In this document: positions 1 to 9,770 of the stretch, in pieces | Position numbering within the stretch: the first letter of the stretch is position 1 | Layout: every line of letters starts with the position of its first letter | Origin: Candidatus Protistibacter heckmannii | GTDB lineage: Bacteria; Pseudomonadota; Gammaproteobacteria; Burkholderiales; Burkholderiaceae | Assembly: GCA_025050535.1 (NCBI GenBank) | Contig: JALBVF010000002.1 | Coordinates: forward strand, 334,001 to 398,000 | DNA: 64,000 nt | Reading direction: 5' to 3' | Made by a program: the position numbers and the translations under genes | Notes under the pieces: model-generated | Told to the model about the DNA's origin: nothing | Databases searched by the model: none | Seen by the model: only the letters and a program-made list of their open reading frames with translations

Positions 1-461
1 CGCGCTTGCCATCGGCCACCAGCGCCTCGAAGAACTCAATGAGCTTCTCGTGGTTAAAGGTACCATCGATGATCATCCAGCTTGCCTTGCCCTGATTGGT
101 CACTGTGGAAATCATCGACAGCTTCTGTCGCGTACCTCTAACCGCCATCGTGACCGGGGTTTTCCCTTTGGGAGCATAACTGCGGCCCCGAACATCCGTA
201 TTCACCAACGCGGTTTCGTCACCCCAGTGAATCTCGCCACCTTTGGCCTTGGCACGCTTCTCGATGGCCGGATACTCCTGATCGATCCACTGCTTGACAG
301 ACTCCGGTCGCTGTTCGTAAGCGCGCTTGATCGGCTTTTTCGGCGTGAAACCCCATGACTCCGTATCCCTTCCGATGCAACCTCACGACCTGCTTTCGCC
401 TCTCGTGCAGCTGCTCCAGTTTCTGGTATTGAGCGTCTTCTTTTTCCATGCCAATTCGCAT
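1..461 (-). pseudogene. IS630 transposase, internally deleted and frameshifted
   Basis: Remnant of the DDE transposase of the type A element. It starts with the same residues as the intact transposase at 45978-47036 (MRIGMEKEDAQYQKL...), but after the residues YGVM it jumps into another frame corresponding to the region [14 protein letters not shown]. Comparison with the intact copy shows 296 bp missing, equivalent to 46087-46382 there, with a 3-bp microhomology (tgg) at the junction. The missing length is not a multiple of three, so the downstream catalytic part is out of frame. Non-functional. Confidence 0.88.
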
Positions 462-506
462 GCCAGAAATGATAATAAGTTCAATCTTTATATTGCCGTG
501 TCAATA
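1..506 (-). mobile_element. IS630-family element, type A, partial copy
   Basis: Right-hand part of an IS630-family insertion sequence that runs off the window start. Its outer end lies at the TA at 505-506 and reads, on the minus strand, TATTGACACGGCAATA, matching the left end of the complete type A copy at 45933-47060. The copy has lost about 296 bp internally (see the transposase entry). Only a TA would be expected as target duplication in this family; the other flank is outside the window. Confidence 0.85.
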
Positions 507-510
507 GCGC

Positions 511-1320
511 ATGAATGCACCGCAGTCAAAATTTTTCGTCGACAGCCACTTCCACGTCTTCGACGCCGGCGTCGTCATGCCCGGCGCCCGCTATGTGCCG
601 CGCTATGACGCTCCCCTGAGCCGCTGGCAGGCCGCCGCGCAGGGAGCGGGCGTCACGCGCGGCGTGCTCGTGCAGACCAGCTTCCTTGGCGTCGACAACA
701 GCCGCATGCTCGAAGACCTACGCCAGCATCTGGCGCTTCTGCGCTGCGTGGCCGTGGTGGATCCGGACTGTGACCGCGCCTCGCTGCTGCGGTTGCACGA
801 CGACGGCGTGCGTGGAATCCGCCTCAACCTCGCGGGCGTCCCGCATGCAATCGGCGGTTGGGCGCGGGCCGGCGTCATCTGGGACGCCATCGTGGAACTG
901 GGTTGGCACGTGGAGCTGCACACCGACATCGGCGGCCTGCTGGAGACGCTCGCGCAATTGCCCGCCACGCTGCCGGTCGTCGTCGACCACATAGGCAAGC
1001 CGGACGCCGTCTCCGCCGCCGACCCGACCGTGCCCGGCCTCGTCGCGCGCGAATCCTAAGTGCACGTCAAGCTCAGCGGCGCCTATCGTCTCGGCGGCAG
1101 GGACGCCAATGCGCTGGCGCGCCTGTGGCTTGGCGAGCTGGGCGCAGGCTGTCTGCTCTGGGGCAGCGACTGGCCTTGCACCAACCATGAAGACCAGGCC
1201 GACTATCCGGCCCTGGTGCGCACGCTGCACGAATGGTTGGAGCCAGCCGCCGCGCAGGCGGCTCTGTGCGTCAATCCCGCGCGGTTGTACTGGGGCGAGG
1301 AAGCGGCCGGGGCGCGGTGA
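511..1320 (+). pseudogene. amidohydrolase of the 2-pyrone-4,6-dicarboxylate lactonase type, interrupted by a stop
   Basis: Metal-dependent TIM-barrel hydrolase of the amidohydrolase_2 family, which includes 2-pyrone-4,6-dicarboxylate hydrolase and other aromatic ring-cleavage product hydrolases. Visible family features are the N-terminal metal motif DSHFHVFD (residues about 11-18), the segment VVVDHIGKPD and the C-terminal GSDWPCTNHED. An in-frame TAA at 1057-1059 splits the frame; the remainder (VHVKLSGAYR onward) continues in the same frame to 1320. The segment before the stop also looks a few residues shorter than the family usually has. The start lies only 4 bases beyond the IS630 end, so the native promoter was probably displaced. 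Substrate unknown. Confidence 0.75.
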
Positions 1321-1479
1321 TCCCGCGCCGGAATGAATACAGCCTGAAAACTCATTACTTCCCTGTCCGAGCTGCTGGCTAGAATCCCGCGGATCGGCGT
1401 AAACGTCGAACGCGCGGGTGGCGGCGCGCCGCACATCCGCATCGAAGAGGATGAACATGAAGAAGTGGGAGGTCTGGGC

Positions 1480-2890
1480 ATGTCGCGCCTGGGATTTCTG
1501 GGCGCGGCGCTGGCCGGCGCGCTCGCTCCAGGACTGCCCGCCGGCGCGGCGCAGGGCGCGGAGCAGGAGAGCCTGCCGCCACGGGGGGAATTTCTGATCC
1601 GCCACGCCTGGGTCCTGACCATGGATCCGGCCGGCGGCGATTTCGAACGTGGGGACATCCACGTGCGCGACGGCCTGATCGTCGCGGTCGGCCAAAAGCT
1701 GACCGCCGTGGGCGCGGAACTGATCGACGGCGAAGGCATGATCGCCATGCCGGGCTTCGTCGACACCCACTTCCATCTCTGGAGCAGCGTCCTGCGCACT
1801 TCCACTGAAAGCTATTTCCCGTTGACGCTGCGCCTCGGCCCCTTTTTCACGCCGGACGACGCCTACCGGAGCGCACGCCTGGGCATCGCCGAATCCCTGC
1901 TCAGCGGCGTGACCACGGTGCACAACTGGTTCCACAACGTGATGAGCCCCGTGCATGCCGACGCCGAAATCCGCGCCATGCACGGCACCGGCGTGCGCGG
2001 CCGCTTCTCCTAAGGCTGTGGCCAGGACCTCGCGCCCGAGGCCGCGATGGACCTCGCCGACCTTGCACGGGTCAAGCGGCAATGGTTCGCACATCCGGGC
2101 CTGCTGACCCTGGTCGCGGCCATGCGCACGCCCGTCGCCTATCAGCGCGGCAACATTGGCATCGACGTGCTCAAGAAGGACTGGCTCGAAGCGCGCGCTC
2201 GGCCTGCCGATCACCATGCACAGCCGGCCCGGCGCCGCGGCCCTGCTGGAAAAGGAAGAGCTGCTCGGCCCGGACGTGCTGCTCGTGCATCCGCAGGGCT
2301 TCACCCCGGAGGAGATCGGCGCGCTCGCGCGGCGCGGCGTCAAGCTCTCCAGCTCGCCCTTCGGCGAGAACCGCAACGGCGTCAACGGTCCACGCGGGCC
2401 GGTCCAGTTCGCGGAGTTGTCCGAGGCCGGTCTCGTCCAAAGCCTGTCGGTGGACGAGGTTGTCACCAACGGCAAGGTTGATTTCTTCGCGGTGATGCGC
2501 GAGGTCCTGCGCGTCTATTAGCAGCGGCCCGGCGAAAAGAAGATGATCGCGCCGCGGCGCATCCTGGAAATGGCGACGCGCGGTGGCGTGCAGGCCCTGG
2601 GCCTCGAAGACCGGATCGGCTCGCTGGCGGCGGGCAAACGCGCCGACATCGTGCTGGTCCGCCGCACCGATCTCAACCTCAGCCCCGCGCTGGGCGATCC
2701 CGCCCAGACGCTGCTGCTCTCGGGCGAACCTGGCAATGTGGACACCGTCTTCGTCGACGGCCGCAGGCTGGTGCGCAAAGGGAACCTGGTCGCGCTCGAC
2801 GCGGCCGCCGTTGCGCGGGACGCCGCCCGGACGGCGCGCGAATTCAAGGCCCGGGACCAGGCTCGCGGCGCGAAGCCAGCCGCGGGCTAG
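1480..2890 (+). pseudogene. exported amidohydrolase (imidazolonepropionase/deaminase type), multiply disrupted
   Basis: Remains of a cyclic amidohydrolase with a Tat/Sec-like N-terminus (SRLGFLGAALAGAL). The beta-strand before the metal site reads GFVDTHFHLW (HxH motif), later metal or substrate residues are in MHSRPG and LLVHPQGFTPEEI, and the C-terminus has the family pattern SLAAGKRADIVLV. Damage: in-frame TAA at 2011-2013, a frameshift near 2195, and an in-frame TAG at 2519-2521. After the first stop the same frame continues for about 50 codons, so the first lesion is a simple nonsense change. The ATG at 1480 gives the signal-like start; a GTG at 1465 is possible. Substrate cannot be told. 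Confidence 0.72.
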
Positions 2891-2904
2891 GCGCCGCGCG
2901 GATG

Positions 2905-3898
2905 CTAGAGCGGAGCGGCCTCGCTGGCTTCCAGCGGCGAAGCCTGCGCGCGGCGCATCGCCGGCCACGTCGCGGATCGCCGCGATCATCGCCTGGGCGC
3001 CGGTCGACAGCGTGCGCGATTCCGCTGTGATGATGCCCAGCGGGCCTCTGGGCATGGGCATGCTCACCGGCATGCTGATCAGCCCACCGCCTTCTTCCAG
3101 ATAATGCGCCACCGTCTCCGGCACCACGCCGATGCGGTCGGTTTCCCGCAGCAGGGTGCGGTCCGACACCGGGCAGTCCGATTCGACGAGATCGGCCGGC
3201 GGATTGACGCCCGCCTGCCGGAACGCGGCTTCCAGGCGCAGCCGGTACAGGGCGCCCGCGCTGGGCCAGATCCACGGCACCGAGGCCAGGTCAGTCAGGG
3301 CCAGATTCTTCTTCTTGCTCAGCCGGTGGCCGGCGCGGGCCACGACGCGAATCGGTTCGTCGAGCAGTGTCTCGTAGCGGACGCCCTCGCTGTCTCGGTC
3401 CGGCGAGATGCGGACCAGCACGAGGTCCAGCGAGCCGGCACGCAGCTCGGACACCAGGGATTCGATCATGCCGCAGGAGATCGAGACGCTCAGATAGGGA
3501 TGGCTTTCCTTGAGCCGGGCGATGCTCCTGGGCAGCAGCACGGCCGCGCCCGCCATGATCGAGCCGACCCGGATCGTGCCCTTGCTGCCAGCCCGCAAGG
3601 CGCTTATGTCCTCGCAGGCCGTGTCGAGCGAGGCGAGGATGGAGCGGACGTGCTGGATCAGCGTGTCGCCGTAAGTGGTGGGCGTGATGCCGCGGGTCGT
3701 GCGGTCGAAGAGCCGCACCCCGACCAGGCCCTCGATATCCGCCAGCAGCTTGGTCGCCGCCGGCTGGGTGATGTGCAGCGCCGAGGCCGCCTTGTTGATG
3801 CTGCGCAGGTCGTCGATCGCGACAATCAACAGCAGGTAACGCATCTTCATGCGCCCGCGGATGTATTCGCCGGATGGAAAGTGGGTGGAATCGTCCAT
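2905..3898 (-). CDS. LysR-family transcriptional regulator, 3' end disturbed
   Basis: LysR-type regulator. The N-terminal winged helix-turn-helix is clear (SINKAASALHITQPAATKLLADIE, followed by LFDRTTRGITPT), then a linker helix and a substrate-binding domain (GTIRVGS... to ...IAAIRDVAGD). The start ATG at 3898 was chosen; ATGs at 3910 and 3850 are alternatives. The frame does not stop at the usual LysR end but runs on antisense through the neighbouring amidohydrolase to 2171. A one-base shift would give the ending LEASEAAPL and a TAG at 2907-2905, so a late frameshift is likely. It lies between an amidohydrolase remnant and a divergent Bug receptor, which it may once have controlled. Confidence 0.7.
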
Positions 3899-4175
3899 CT
3901 TCGTTCTCATAGGGGCGCGGCTAAGTCTACGCCAGCACCTGGCCGGTGTACACGAGGGTAAGTCCCGGCTTCGCTGCGCGGGCCGGTGGGCCGGATAAGG
4001 AATAAATCCACGTCGAGAACTCATTATCCGGGATGGTCACGATCTTGTAATGTTGCCCCGAACCAATCCGCCGAGAGTGGAGCAAAATTTGGACCAGGAG
4101 CATCCCGATGCGCAAATTCCCGCCGACGCAGGTGGAGATTTGGGCGATTGCCGCCGTGACAGAGAAGTGAGCTTG

Positions 4176-5147
4176 ATGACTCGCAAGGCATTTCTCCTCT
4201 GCGCCGCGCTCGCTCTCCAGCTGCTGTTTGAGCAGCCCGGTCTGGCGCAGGCCTATCCGGCGAGGCTGGTGCGCGTGGTCGTCCCCTATCCGCCGGGCGG
4301 CGGCAATGACGCCCTGGCGCGCCTGTTCGCGCAGCGGCTCGGCGAAAAATGGGGCGAACCGGCCATCGTCGACAACTGGCCCGGGGCCAGCGGTAACATC
4401 GGCGCCGACTACGTGGTCAAATCTCCCGCCGACGGCTACACGCTGCTCGTCATGCCGACCGATCTCGCCATCAACCCCGGCCTGTACCGCAAGATGCCCT
4501 ACGACGCGGCCAAGGATCTCACCCCCATCGACATGATGGCGAGAGTGCCGGAGATGATCGCCGTGCATCCATCCTCGGGGATCGGCTCGCTGGCGGACCT
4601 CGTCAAGCAAGACAAAGCCCGGCCGGGCGCGCTCAGCTACGCCTCCTGCGGCACCGGCACGCCGACGCATCTGGCCGGCGAAATGCTCAAGTCCATGGCC
4701 GGAATCGAACTGCTGCACGTGCCCTACAAGGGCTGCAGCCCCGCGCATCTGGATGCCGTGAGCGGCCAGGTGCCCATCGTGATTAGCACGGCGGCCAATC
4801 TGCTGCCCTTCATCAAGACCGGAAAGCTGCGCGCAATCGCCATCACCTCCCGTGCGCGCAGCCGTCTCGCGCCCGCCGTGCCGACCGTCGCGGAGCAGGG
4901 CTTTCCGGATTACATGATCGAGAACTGGTTCGGCCTGCTCGCGCCCTCGCACATACCGGCGCAGATCGTCGGCAAGGTCAGCGCCGACGTCGCGGAGATC
5001 CTCGCGGATCCGAAGTTCATCGAAAAGCTGACCGACAACGGCTTTTAACCCATGCCGGGAAATCCACAGGCGTTCCGTGACCTGATCGCCAGGGACACGC
5101 GCCGCTTCGGTGTGCTGATCAAGAAGATCGGCGCCGCCGCTGAATAA
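4176..5147 (+). pseudogene. tripartite tricarboxylate transporter receptor (TctC/Bug), one nonsense codon
   Basis: Periplasmic solute-binding protein of the Bug/TctC family. It starts with a signal peptide (residues about 1-25, cut after GLAQA), then the family signatures RVVVPYPPGGGNDALAR, NWPGASGNIGADYVVKSPADGYTLL (split over two family blocks) and HVPYKGCSPAHLD. A TAA at 5046-5048 truncates it after the residues LTDNGF; the same frame continues for 33 codons (SGNPQAFRDLIARD-like tail) to TAA 5145-5147, restoring the usual length of about 324 residues. The lesion removes only the last helix, so some residual function cannot be excluded. No TctA/TctB membrane genes are adjacent. Confidence 0.83.
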
Positions 5148-5175
5148 CCCATCAGCCCAGGAAAAAAGGATCAGC

Positions 5176-6172
5176 ATGGGAAACCTGTATCTGACGCTAG
5201 CGATCGGCGACTATGACCATACACGCGACCTGGCCCTGGGCCGGGTCAGGCCGGACGGCATCGACCTGACCGTGTTGAACAACAACGTCGAGGAAATCTT
5301 CTTCCGGTTTTTCGACGCGTTGGAATGGGAGGTGTCGGAGATCTCGATGGGCATGTACGTGTCGCGGCTGTCGCGCGGCGACACGAGCATGATCGCCATT
5401 CCCGTCTTCCCGTCGCGCGGGTTCTGCCATTCCGCGATCTACGTGCGCGCGGACGTCCCCATCGCCAAGCCCCAGGACCTGCGCGGCAAGCGCATCGGGC
5501 TGCCGCAGTGGTCGCAGACCACAACGATCTACATCAAGGGCTATATCGCCGAGACGCTCGGTATCCCGCTCGGCGGCATTCAGTGGGTGCAGGGCGGCGT
5601 GAACCAGGCCGGGCGCGACGAGTGGACCACCCTGCGGCTTCCGGAATGGATCTGCCTGAGCGTCGAGCGCGAGTGCAGCCTCAACGACATGCTGCTCGCC
5701 GGAGAGATCGACGCGCTCATCAGCGCGCGCGTCGGCGGCCTTCGTGCAGGGCGATCCCCTGGTTCGGCGTCTGTTCCCCGACAGCCGCGCGGAGGAGGAG
5801 GCGTATTTCGCCTCCTCCAGCATCTTCCCGATCATGCATACCGTCGCGATCCGCCGCGACGCCTACGAAGCCAACCGCTGGATCGCCCGCAATCTCACGC
5901 TCGCCCTGAACAAAGCGAAGAACCGCAGCGTCGCGCGCCTGTTCGATGTCACCGCCTCCGCGGTTCCGGTGCCCTGGGCCGTCGATCACGCGCGGCAGGC
6001 ATCGGGCGGCCTTGTGTTCAAGGACGGCGAGCCCTGGCCCTACGGCGTGGAGTCCAACCGTAGGACTCTCGACGCGTTTCTGCGCTTTGCGTTCGAACAA
6101 GGCGTACGCCATCGGCGCATGGAGGCCGAGGAATCGTTCGCGCCCGAGGCGCTGGCGGAAATCAAGGTCTGA
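5176..6172 (+). pseudogene. 4,5-dihydroxyphthalate decarboxylase-like protein, frameshifted
   Basis: Homologue of the family annotated as 4,5-dihydroxyphthalate decarboxylase (Pht5-like), whose fold is that of a periplasmic-binding type II protein but which lacks a signal peptide. Visible: start YLTLAIGDYDHTRDL, central DLRGKRIGLPQWSQT, and C-terminal GVESNRRTLDAFLRFAFEQGV. A one-base frameshift near 5730-5740 separates the first 190 codons from the rest (frame resumes as FVQGDPLVRRLFPD). Total length about 330 codons matches the family. In phthalate degradation this enzyme yields protocatechuate; here it sits near Rieske oxygenase remnants and a Bug receptor, which suggests a former aromatic-acid pathway, but the exact substrate is inference. 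Confidence 0.75.
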
Positions 6173-6224
6173 GCACAAGCCCATTTTTTAAACCATAACA
6201 ACCCTACCACATCAACCACACCAC

Positions 6225-7342
6225 TATTGATCCGACACTTAAACATTGAACTTATTGAGTGATATAGAGTCGGATGTTGCATGGACAAAATCGACTCGAG
6301 AACGCTGCCGGTAGCCGCCCTGAACGAACGGCGCCGACGTGCGGTGAAAATGCGGCTGGATGGCGTGAGCCTGAAGGACGCGGCGGCGCAATGCGAGATG
6401 TCGCGCACGACGCTCATTGCGGCGGTGAAGGCGTATCGCGCGGGCGGGTGGAAGGCCCTCGACGTTGAGCGCCCCGGGCGCCCGCAGGGTACGGGCAGAA
6501 CGCTGACGGCGGAGCAGGAGCGCGAGGTTCAGCGGCTGATCCGCGACCGCACGCCCGACCAGTTGAAGATGATCTATGCGCTGTGGAGCCGCCAGGCAGT
6601 GGCCGAGTTGATCCTTAACCGATACGGCATCAAGCTGGCCGTTCGCACGATGGGCCTGTATCTGGAGCGTTGGGGCTTCACGCCGAAAAAGCCCATGAAG
6701 AAGGCCTACGAGCAGTCGCCGGCGGCGGTGAAAAAGTGGCTCGACGAGGACTACCCAGTGATCGCCGCCTGCGCCAAGGCTGAGGGGGCTAAAATTCACT
6801 GGGGCGACGAGACCGGCGTGCGCCGCGACGACGTGCGCGGGCGCAGCTATGCCCCGCAGGGCCAGACGCCCGTGATTCGCGTGAACAACAAGCGCCACGG
6901 CTTGTCGGTGATCTCCACCGTCACCAACAAGAGCCAGATGCGCTGGCAGGCCTTCGACGGAGCGTTGAGCGCCGACATCCTGATCGACTTCCTGCGCCGG
7001 CTGGTCAAGGATGCCGGCCGAAAGATCTACCTGATCCTGGACAACCTGCGTGTGCACCACAGCAAGCCTGTGAAGGCCTGGCTGGCCGAGCACAAGCACG
7101 AGATCGAAGTCTTCTACTTGCCCAGCTACAGCCCCGAATTGAGTCCCAACGAAATGGCCAATGCCGACCTGAAGCAGGTCGGCACCAAACTCGCTCCAAC
7201 TCGCTCGAAGCTGCAACTGGTGAAGGCCACGCGCCAGCATCTGCTCAGCGTTTAGCGACAGCCCGAGCGCGTCAAAAGCTACTTCGAACATGCGCCGGTT
7301 CGGTATGCTGCTTGAGTTCATTGTTTCAATGTCGGATCAATA
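6225..7342 (+). mobile_element. IS630-family element, type B, copy 1
   Basis: Complete 1118-bp insertion sequence. Left end TATTGATCCGACACTTAAAC and right end (complement) TATTGATCCGACATTGAAAC form imperfect terminal inverted repeats, and the outermost TA at both ends (6225-6226, 7341-7342) fits the TA target of IS630. It carries one transposase gene. A near-identical copy in the opposite orientation lies at 31818-32934. Confidence 0.9.
6281..7255 (+). CDS. IS630-family DDE transposase
   Basis: Transposase of the type B element, 324 residues. Domains in order: N-terminal helix-turn-helix (RRRAVKMRLDGVSLKDAAAQ, about residues 19-38), a second HTH_32-like block (LTAEQEREVQRLIRDRTPDQLK) and the DDE catalytic domain with HWGDETGVRRDD, YLILDNLRVHHSKPVKAW and [13 protein letters not shown] carrying the three acidic residues. 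The frame ends at TAG 7253-7255, but the same frame continues with ERVKSYFEHAPVRYAA to a second stop, as in related transposases. Both type B copies share this TAG, so the short form may be the ancestral state and may still be active. Confidence 0.9.
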   Translation: MDKIDSRTLPVAALNERRRRAVKMRLDGVSLKDAAAQCEMSRTTLIAAVKAYRAGGWKALDVERPGRPQGTGRTLTAEQEREVQRLIRDRTPDQLKMIYALWSRQAVAELILNRYGIKLAVRTMGLYLERWGFTPKKPMKKAYEQSPAAVKKWLDEDYPVIAACAKAEGAKIHWGDETGVRRDDVRGRSYAPQGQTPVIRVNNKRHGLSVISTVTNKSQMRWQAFDGALSADILIDFLRRLVKDAGRKIYLILDNLRVHHSKPVKAWLAEHKHEIEVFYLPSYSPELSPNEMANADLKQVGTKLAPTRSKLQLVKATRQHLLSV

Positions 7343-7379
7343 TAAGGCTTTCCAACCGGCGCCAGACACAGCAGGGGGC

Positions 7380-7952
7380 TCAGTGCGGCTGGAAACCCGC
7401 GAGGAATTGCTCCGCCTGTTCCTTGATCTTCGCGTTGCTCTCGCCCGCCGCAAGCGGCTCGATCACCACGACCTGGTACGCATGTCCGTTCCGCGCCATC
7501 AACCTCGCATACACACGCCGGCGCTGCCCGTCGCCGCGCGCCGTGCCGGTCGCGGTGAACTGCAGCGCGTCCACCTGCTGCTGAGGGGCCGCGGCCGTCT
7601 GCACCTGCGCGCGGCTCTCGCTCACGCGCAGATCATCGAAATTTGCCAGCAGCCCCTGCTTCATCGCTTCGAGCACTTGCGCGCGCAAGCCCTCCGTCGC
7701 CCCCTGTGGCAGCGTCGCGGCGCCCACCGCGAACAGCGCCCCGCCGGCGCTGGCCGCCTGCATCTGCATGTCGAACCGCGCACCGGCCATCGTCACCTTG
7801 CGCTGCTCCGCGCCCGGCTTGCCGGGAAACATCGCCGCATAGCCGCCCTCGCCGTTCTGGATCACCCGCCAATCTAACTCGGGCGAACAGGCCGCCAGCA
7901 GCAGGCATGCCAGAAGCAGCAAGCAAGGGGAAAAACGGGAAACAAGACGCAT
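7380..7952 (-). CDS. predicted lipoprotein
   Basis: 190-residue protein with a lipoprotein signal: basic start MRLVSRFSP, hydrophobic stretch, and lipobox LLLAAC with the acylated Cys at about residue 22. The mature part (DWRVIQNGEGGYAAMFPGKP...) resembles small outer-membrane-anchored proteins that start with a W-x-V-I... strand, but no named family was recognised. No internal damage is visible, in contrast to its neighbours. It is transcribed away from the thioredoxin-like gene at 8079, with 126 bases between them. It stops 38 bases from the end of the type B IS copy, so the element landed close to its 3' end. Confidence 0.8.
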   Translation of the reverse strand: MRLVSRFSPCLLLLACLLLAACSPELDWRVIQNGEGGYAAMFPGKPGAEQRKVTMAGARFDMQMQAASAGGALFAVGAATLPQGATEGLRAQVLEAMKQGLLANFDDLRVSESRAQVQTAAAPQQQVDALQFTATGTARGDGQRRRVYARLMARNGHAYQVVVIEPLAAGESNAKIKEQAEQFLAGFQPH

Positions 7953-8078
7953 GATCGAAGCAGGATTCCGTGGAAAGCCCCGCCAAGAAAGGCCGGACGA
8001 GTTGGAGTAGCATTACGCCCTTGGATTTGGGTCCAGAAGCCCCGGCAATGTAAGCCTTCTAACGTGGATTGATCAGCG

Positions 8079-8597
8079 ATGCAAACCTCGACACTCAAAA
8101 CCGGCTTGATCGGCCTGAGCCTTGCCATCGCGGCTTTCCTGGCCTGGCTCGGCTGGCATGCGATGACGCCCGCCACCCCGGTGCCGCAGACCGTCTTCAC
8201 CCTCCTGTCCGGAGAAAAGGTTCGTACGGCTGATCTGCAAGGCAAGGTCGCCATCGTCAACTTCTGGGCCACCGACTGCTCCACCTGCATGCAGGAAATG
8301 CCCAAGATGGTCGACACCTACTCCAAGCTCAAGGGCAAGGGGCTGGAATTCGTCGCCGTGGCCATGGCCTACGATCCGCCGATGTACGTGGTCAACTTCG
8401 CCCAGACCCGCAAGCTGCCCTTCCGCGTCGCCCTGGACGCCGACGGCGCCAACGCCAAGGCCTTCGGCCAAGTGCAGCTCACCCCTACCACCTTTGTGAT
8501 CGACAAGCGCGGCAACATCATCAAGCGCTACGTCGGCGAGCCCGACTGGGCGTCCTTCCAGGCTCTGCTGGAAAAGTCCCTGGCCGAAGCAGCCTGA
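8079..8597 (+). CDS. TlpA/ResA-type thioredoxin-like protein, membrane anchored
   Basis: 172-residue redoxin. An N-terminal hydrophobic segment (residues about 8-28) is an uncleaved anchor or signal, placing the thioredoxin fold in the periplasm. The active site is in the sequence NFWATDCSTCMQEMPKM, i.e. a Cys-Ser-Thr-Cys pair near residues 67-70. The later strand carries the cis-Pro region LTPTTFVIDKRGNI. Members reduce disulfides in cytochrome c maturation or other envelope proteins; the CSTC dipeptide is not that of a standard thioredoxin (CGPC). Partner unknown. The gene is intact. Confidence 0.87.
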   Translation: MQTSTLKTGLIGLSLAIAAFLAWLGWHAMTPATPVPQTVFTLLSGEKVRTADLQGKVAIVNFWATDCSTCMQEMPKMVDTYSKLKGKGLEFVAVAMAYDPPMYVVNFAQTRKLPFRVALDADGANAKAFGQVQLTPTTFVIDKRGNIIKRYVGEPDWASFQALLEKSLAEAA

Positions 8598-8616
8598 CCC
8601 GGCCGCCCACCAATCC

Positions 8617-9663
8617 TCACTGCGCCGGCTGCGTCTCCACGCCGCGCAGCTGCAGCGTCATCGCCAGCACCTCATCGAGCGTCGCCCTCTGCGTGACCAT
8701 GCCCATGTGGTCGCCCCCCGGCAACACCCGCACCTGCACCTTGCTCAGCACCGACGACAGCGCCGCGGCAAATCCCTCGGCGAAGAAGGTCTCGTCCTTC
8801 TGACCCGCGATCACCAAGACCAGCGCCGGGCTGCGGCGCACGTCGCCCAGATAGCCCGCATGCGGCTGCATGTTCTTCATAAAGCGATACGAATACGAGG
8901 GCACGAGGATGCCGTGGTCGGCCTGATCGATGGCGAAGCTCACCACCTGCAGCCCCTCGAACCAGTGCAGATGCATGCGGTCGAGCAGGCGCAGCACCAG
9001 CAGCCGCGGCGTGGAGACCGACAGCCAGCCGCCACTCTCGGGGCGTTGGCTCGCCGAGTTGTAGCTCAGGAAGGGCGCGAGCAGGACATAGCGGTCGAAC
9101 AGCCCGCCCAGCTTGCCGCCCGCGATGCGCAGCGCCAGACCGCCGCCGGCACCGTGGCCGATCAGCACGAACTTCGCGTCCGGATGATTCTTCTTGGCTT
9201 GCGCCAGGAAGTCCTCCATGTCGTCTTCGAGCTGGCCGATGTAGGCGATGTCGCCGTGCACGCCCGAATCCCAGTGGCCGCGGATATCGAGCGAAAGCTC
9301 CGCAACGCCACCCTGGCTCAGCGCGCGGCCCAGCGCATGCATCGAGCGGCTTCTGGCCGAAGCCCGGTGCAGCAGCACCGCCACGACCGAAGGCGCCGCG
9401 CTGGGCTGCGGCGCGTCGACGTCCTCGGCGCGCGTGAAGGCTGGATACATGCGGTAGGCGAGCAGGATGCCGTCGCGGGCGGTGAAGAAAGACAGGCGGG
9501 GCATGTCGGCACGGTCGATCTTCATCGTGCCATCGCGGATGGAGCGCATGACCGGCAGCGGATCCGAGGTGCCGAATCCAATCACCAATCCCAGTACAAG
9601 CACCGCCAATATCGCCAAGACCGCGAACGCCGCGATCGGTGCAACCCAGAAGCGTTTGCCCAT
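8617..9663 (-). CDS. alpha/beta hydrolase, membrane anchored
   Basis: 348-residue serine hydrolase. The ATG at 9663 puts a transmembrane segment right after a short basic start (GKRFWVAPIAAFAVLAILAV), so the enzyme is probably anchored with its catalytic domain outside the cytoplasm. The nucleophile elbow is GHGAGGG, with Ala rather than Ser at the usual Gly-x-Ser-x-Gly centre, which is unusual and would make the standard Ser nucleophile absent. A later GQKDETFF (Asp) and GGDHMGMV (His) fit the other two catalytic positions. It therefore resembles serine aminopeptidase S33/lysophospholipase proteins but may be catalytically altered. Substrate unknown. Confidence 0.78.
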   Translation of the reverse strand: MGKRFWVAPIAAFAVLAILAVLVLGLVIGFGTSDPLPVMRSIRDGTMKIDRADMPRLSFFTARDGILLAYRMYPAFTRAEDVDAPQPSAAPSVVAVLLHRASARSRSMHALGRALSQGGVAELSLDIRGHWDSGVHGDIAYIGQLEDDMEDFLAQAKKNHPDAKFVLIGHGAGGGLALRIAGGKLGGLFDRYVLLAPFLSYNSASQRPESGGWLSVSTPRLLVLRLLDRMHLHWFEGLQVVSFAIDQADHGILVPSYSYRFMKNMQPHAGYLGDVRRSPALVLVIAGQKDETFFAEGFAAALSSVLSKVQVRVLPGGDHMGMVTQRATLDEVLAMTLQLRGVETQPAQ

Positions 9664-9770
9664 GCCCAGCTTATCCGTCTCCGTGACCCCCGCGAGCGCG
9701 GGACTTCCTGCCGGCAGGCATCGCATAAATGATAAAAAGCGCAGAATACCAACACTCTGAAGGAATCGTC

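Noticed and set aside
718-2475. Long minus-strand ORF (585 codons) across the two amidohydrolases
   Set aside because: Composition-driven antisense frame in GC-rich DNA; no family resemblance and it overlaps recognisable amidohydrolase sequence.
3104-3961. 285-codon plus-strand ORF inside the LysR gene
   Set aside because: Antisense to a clear LysR helix-turn-helix and effector domain; no family match.
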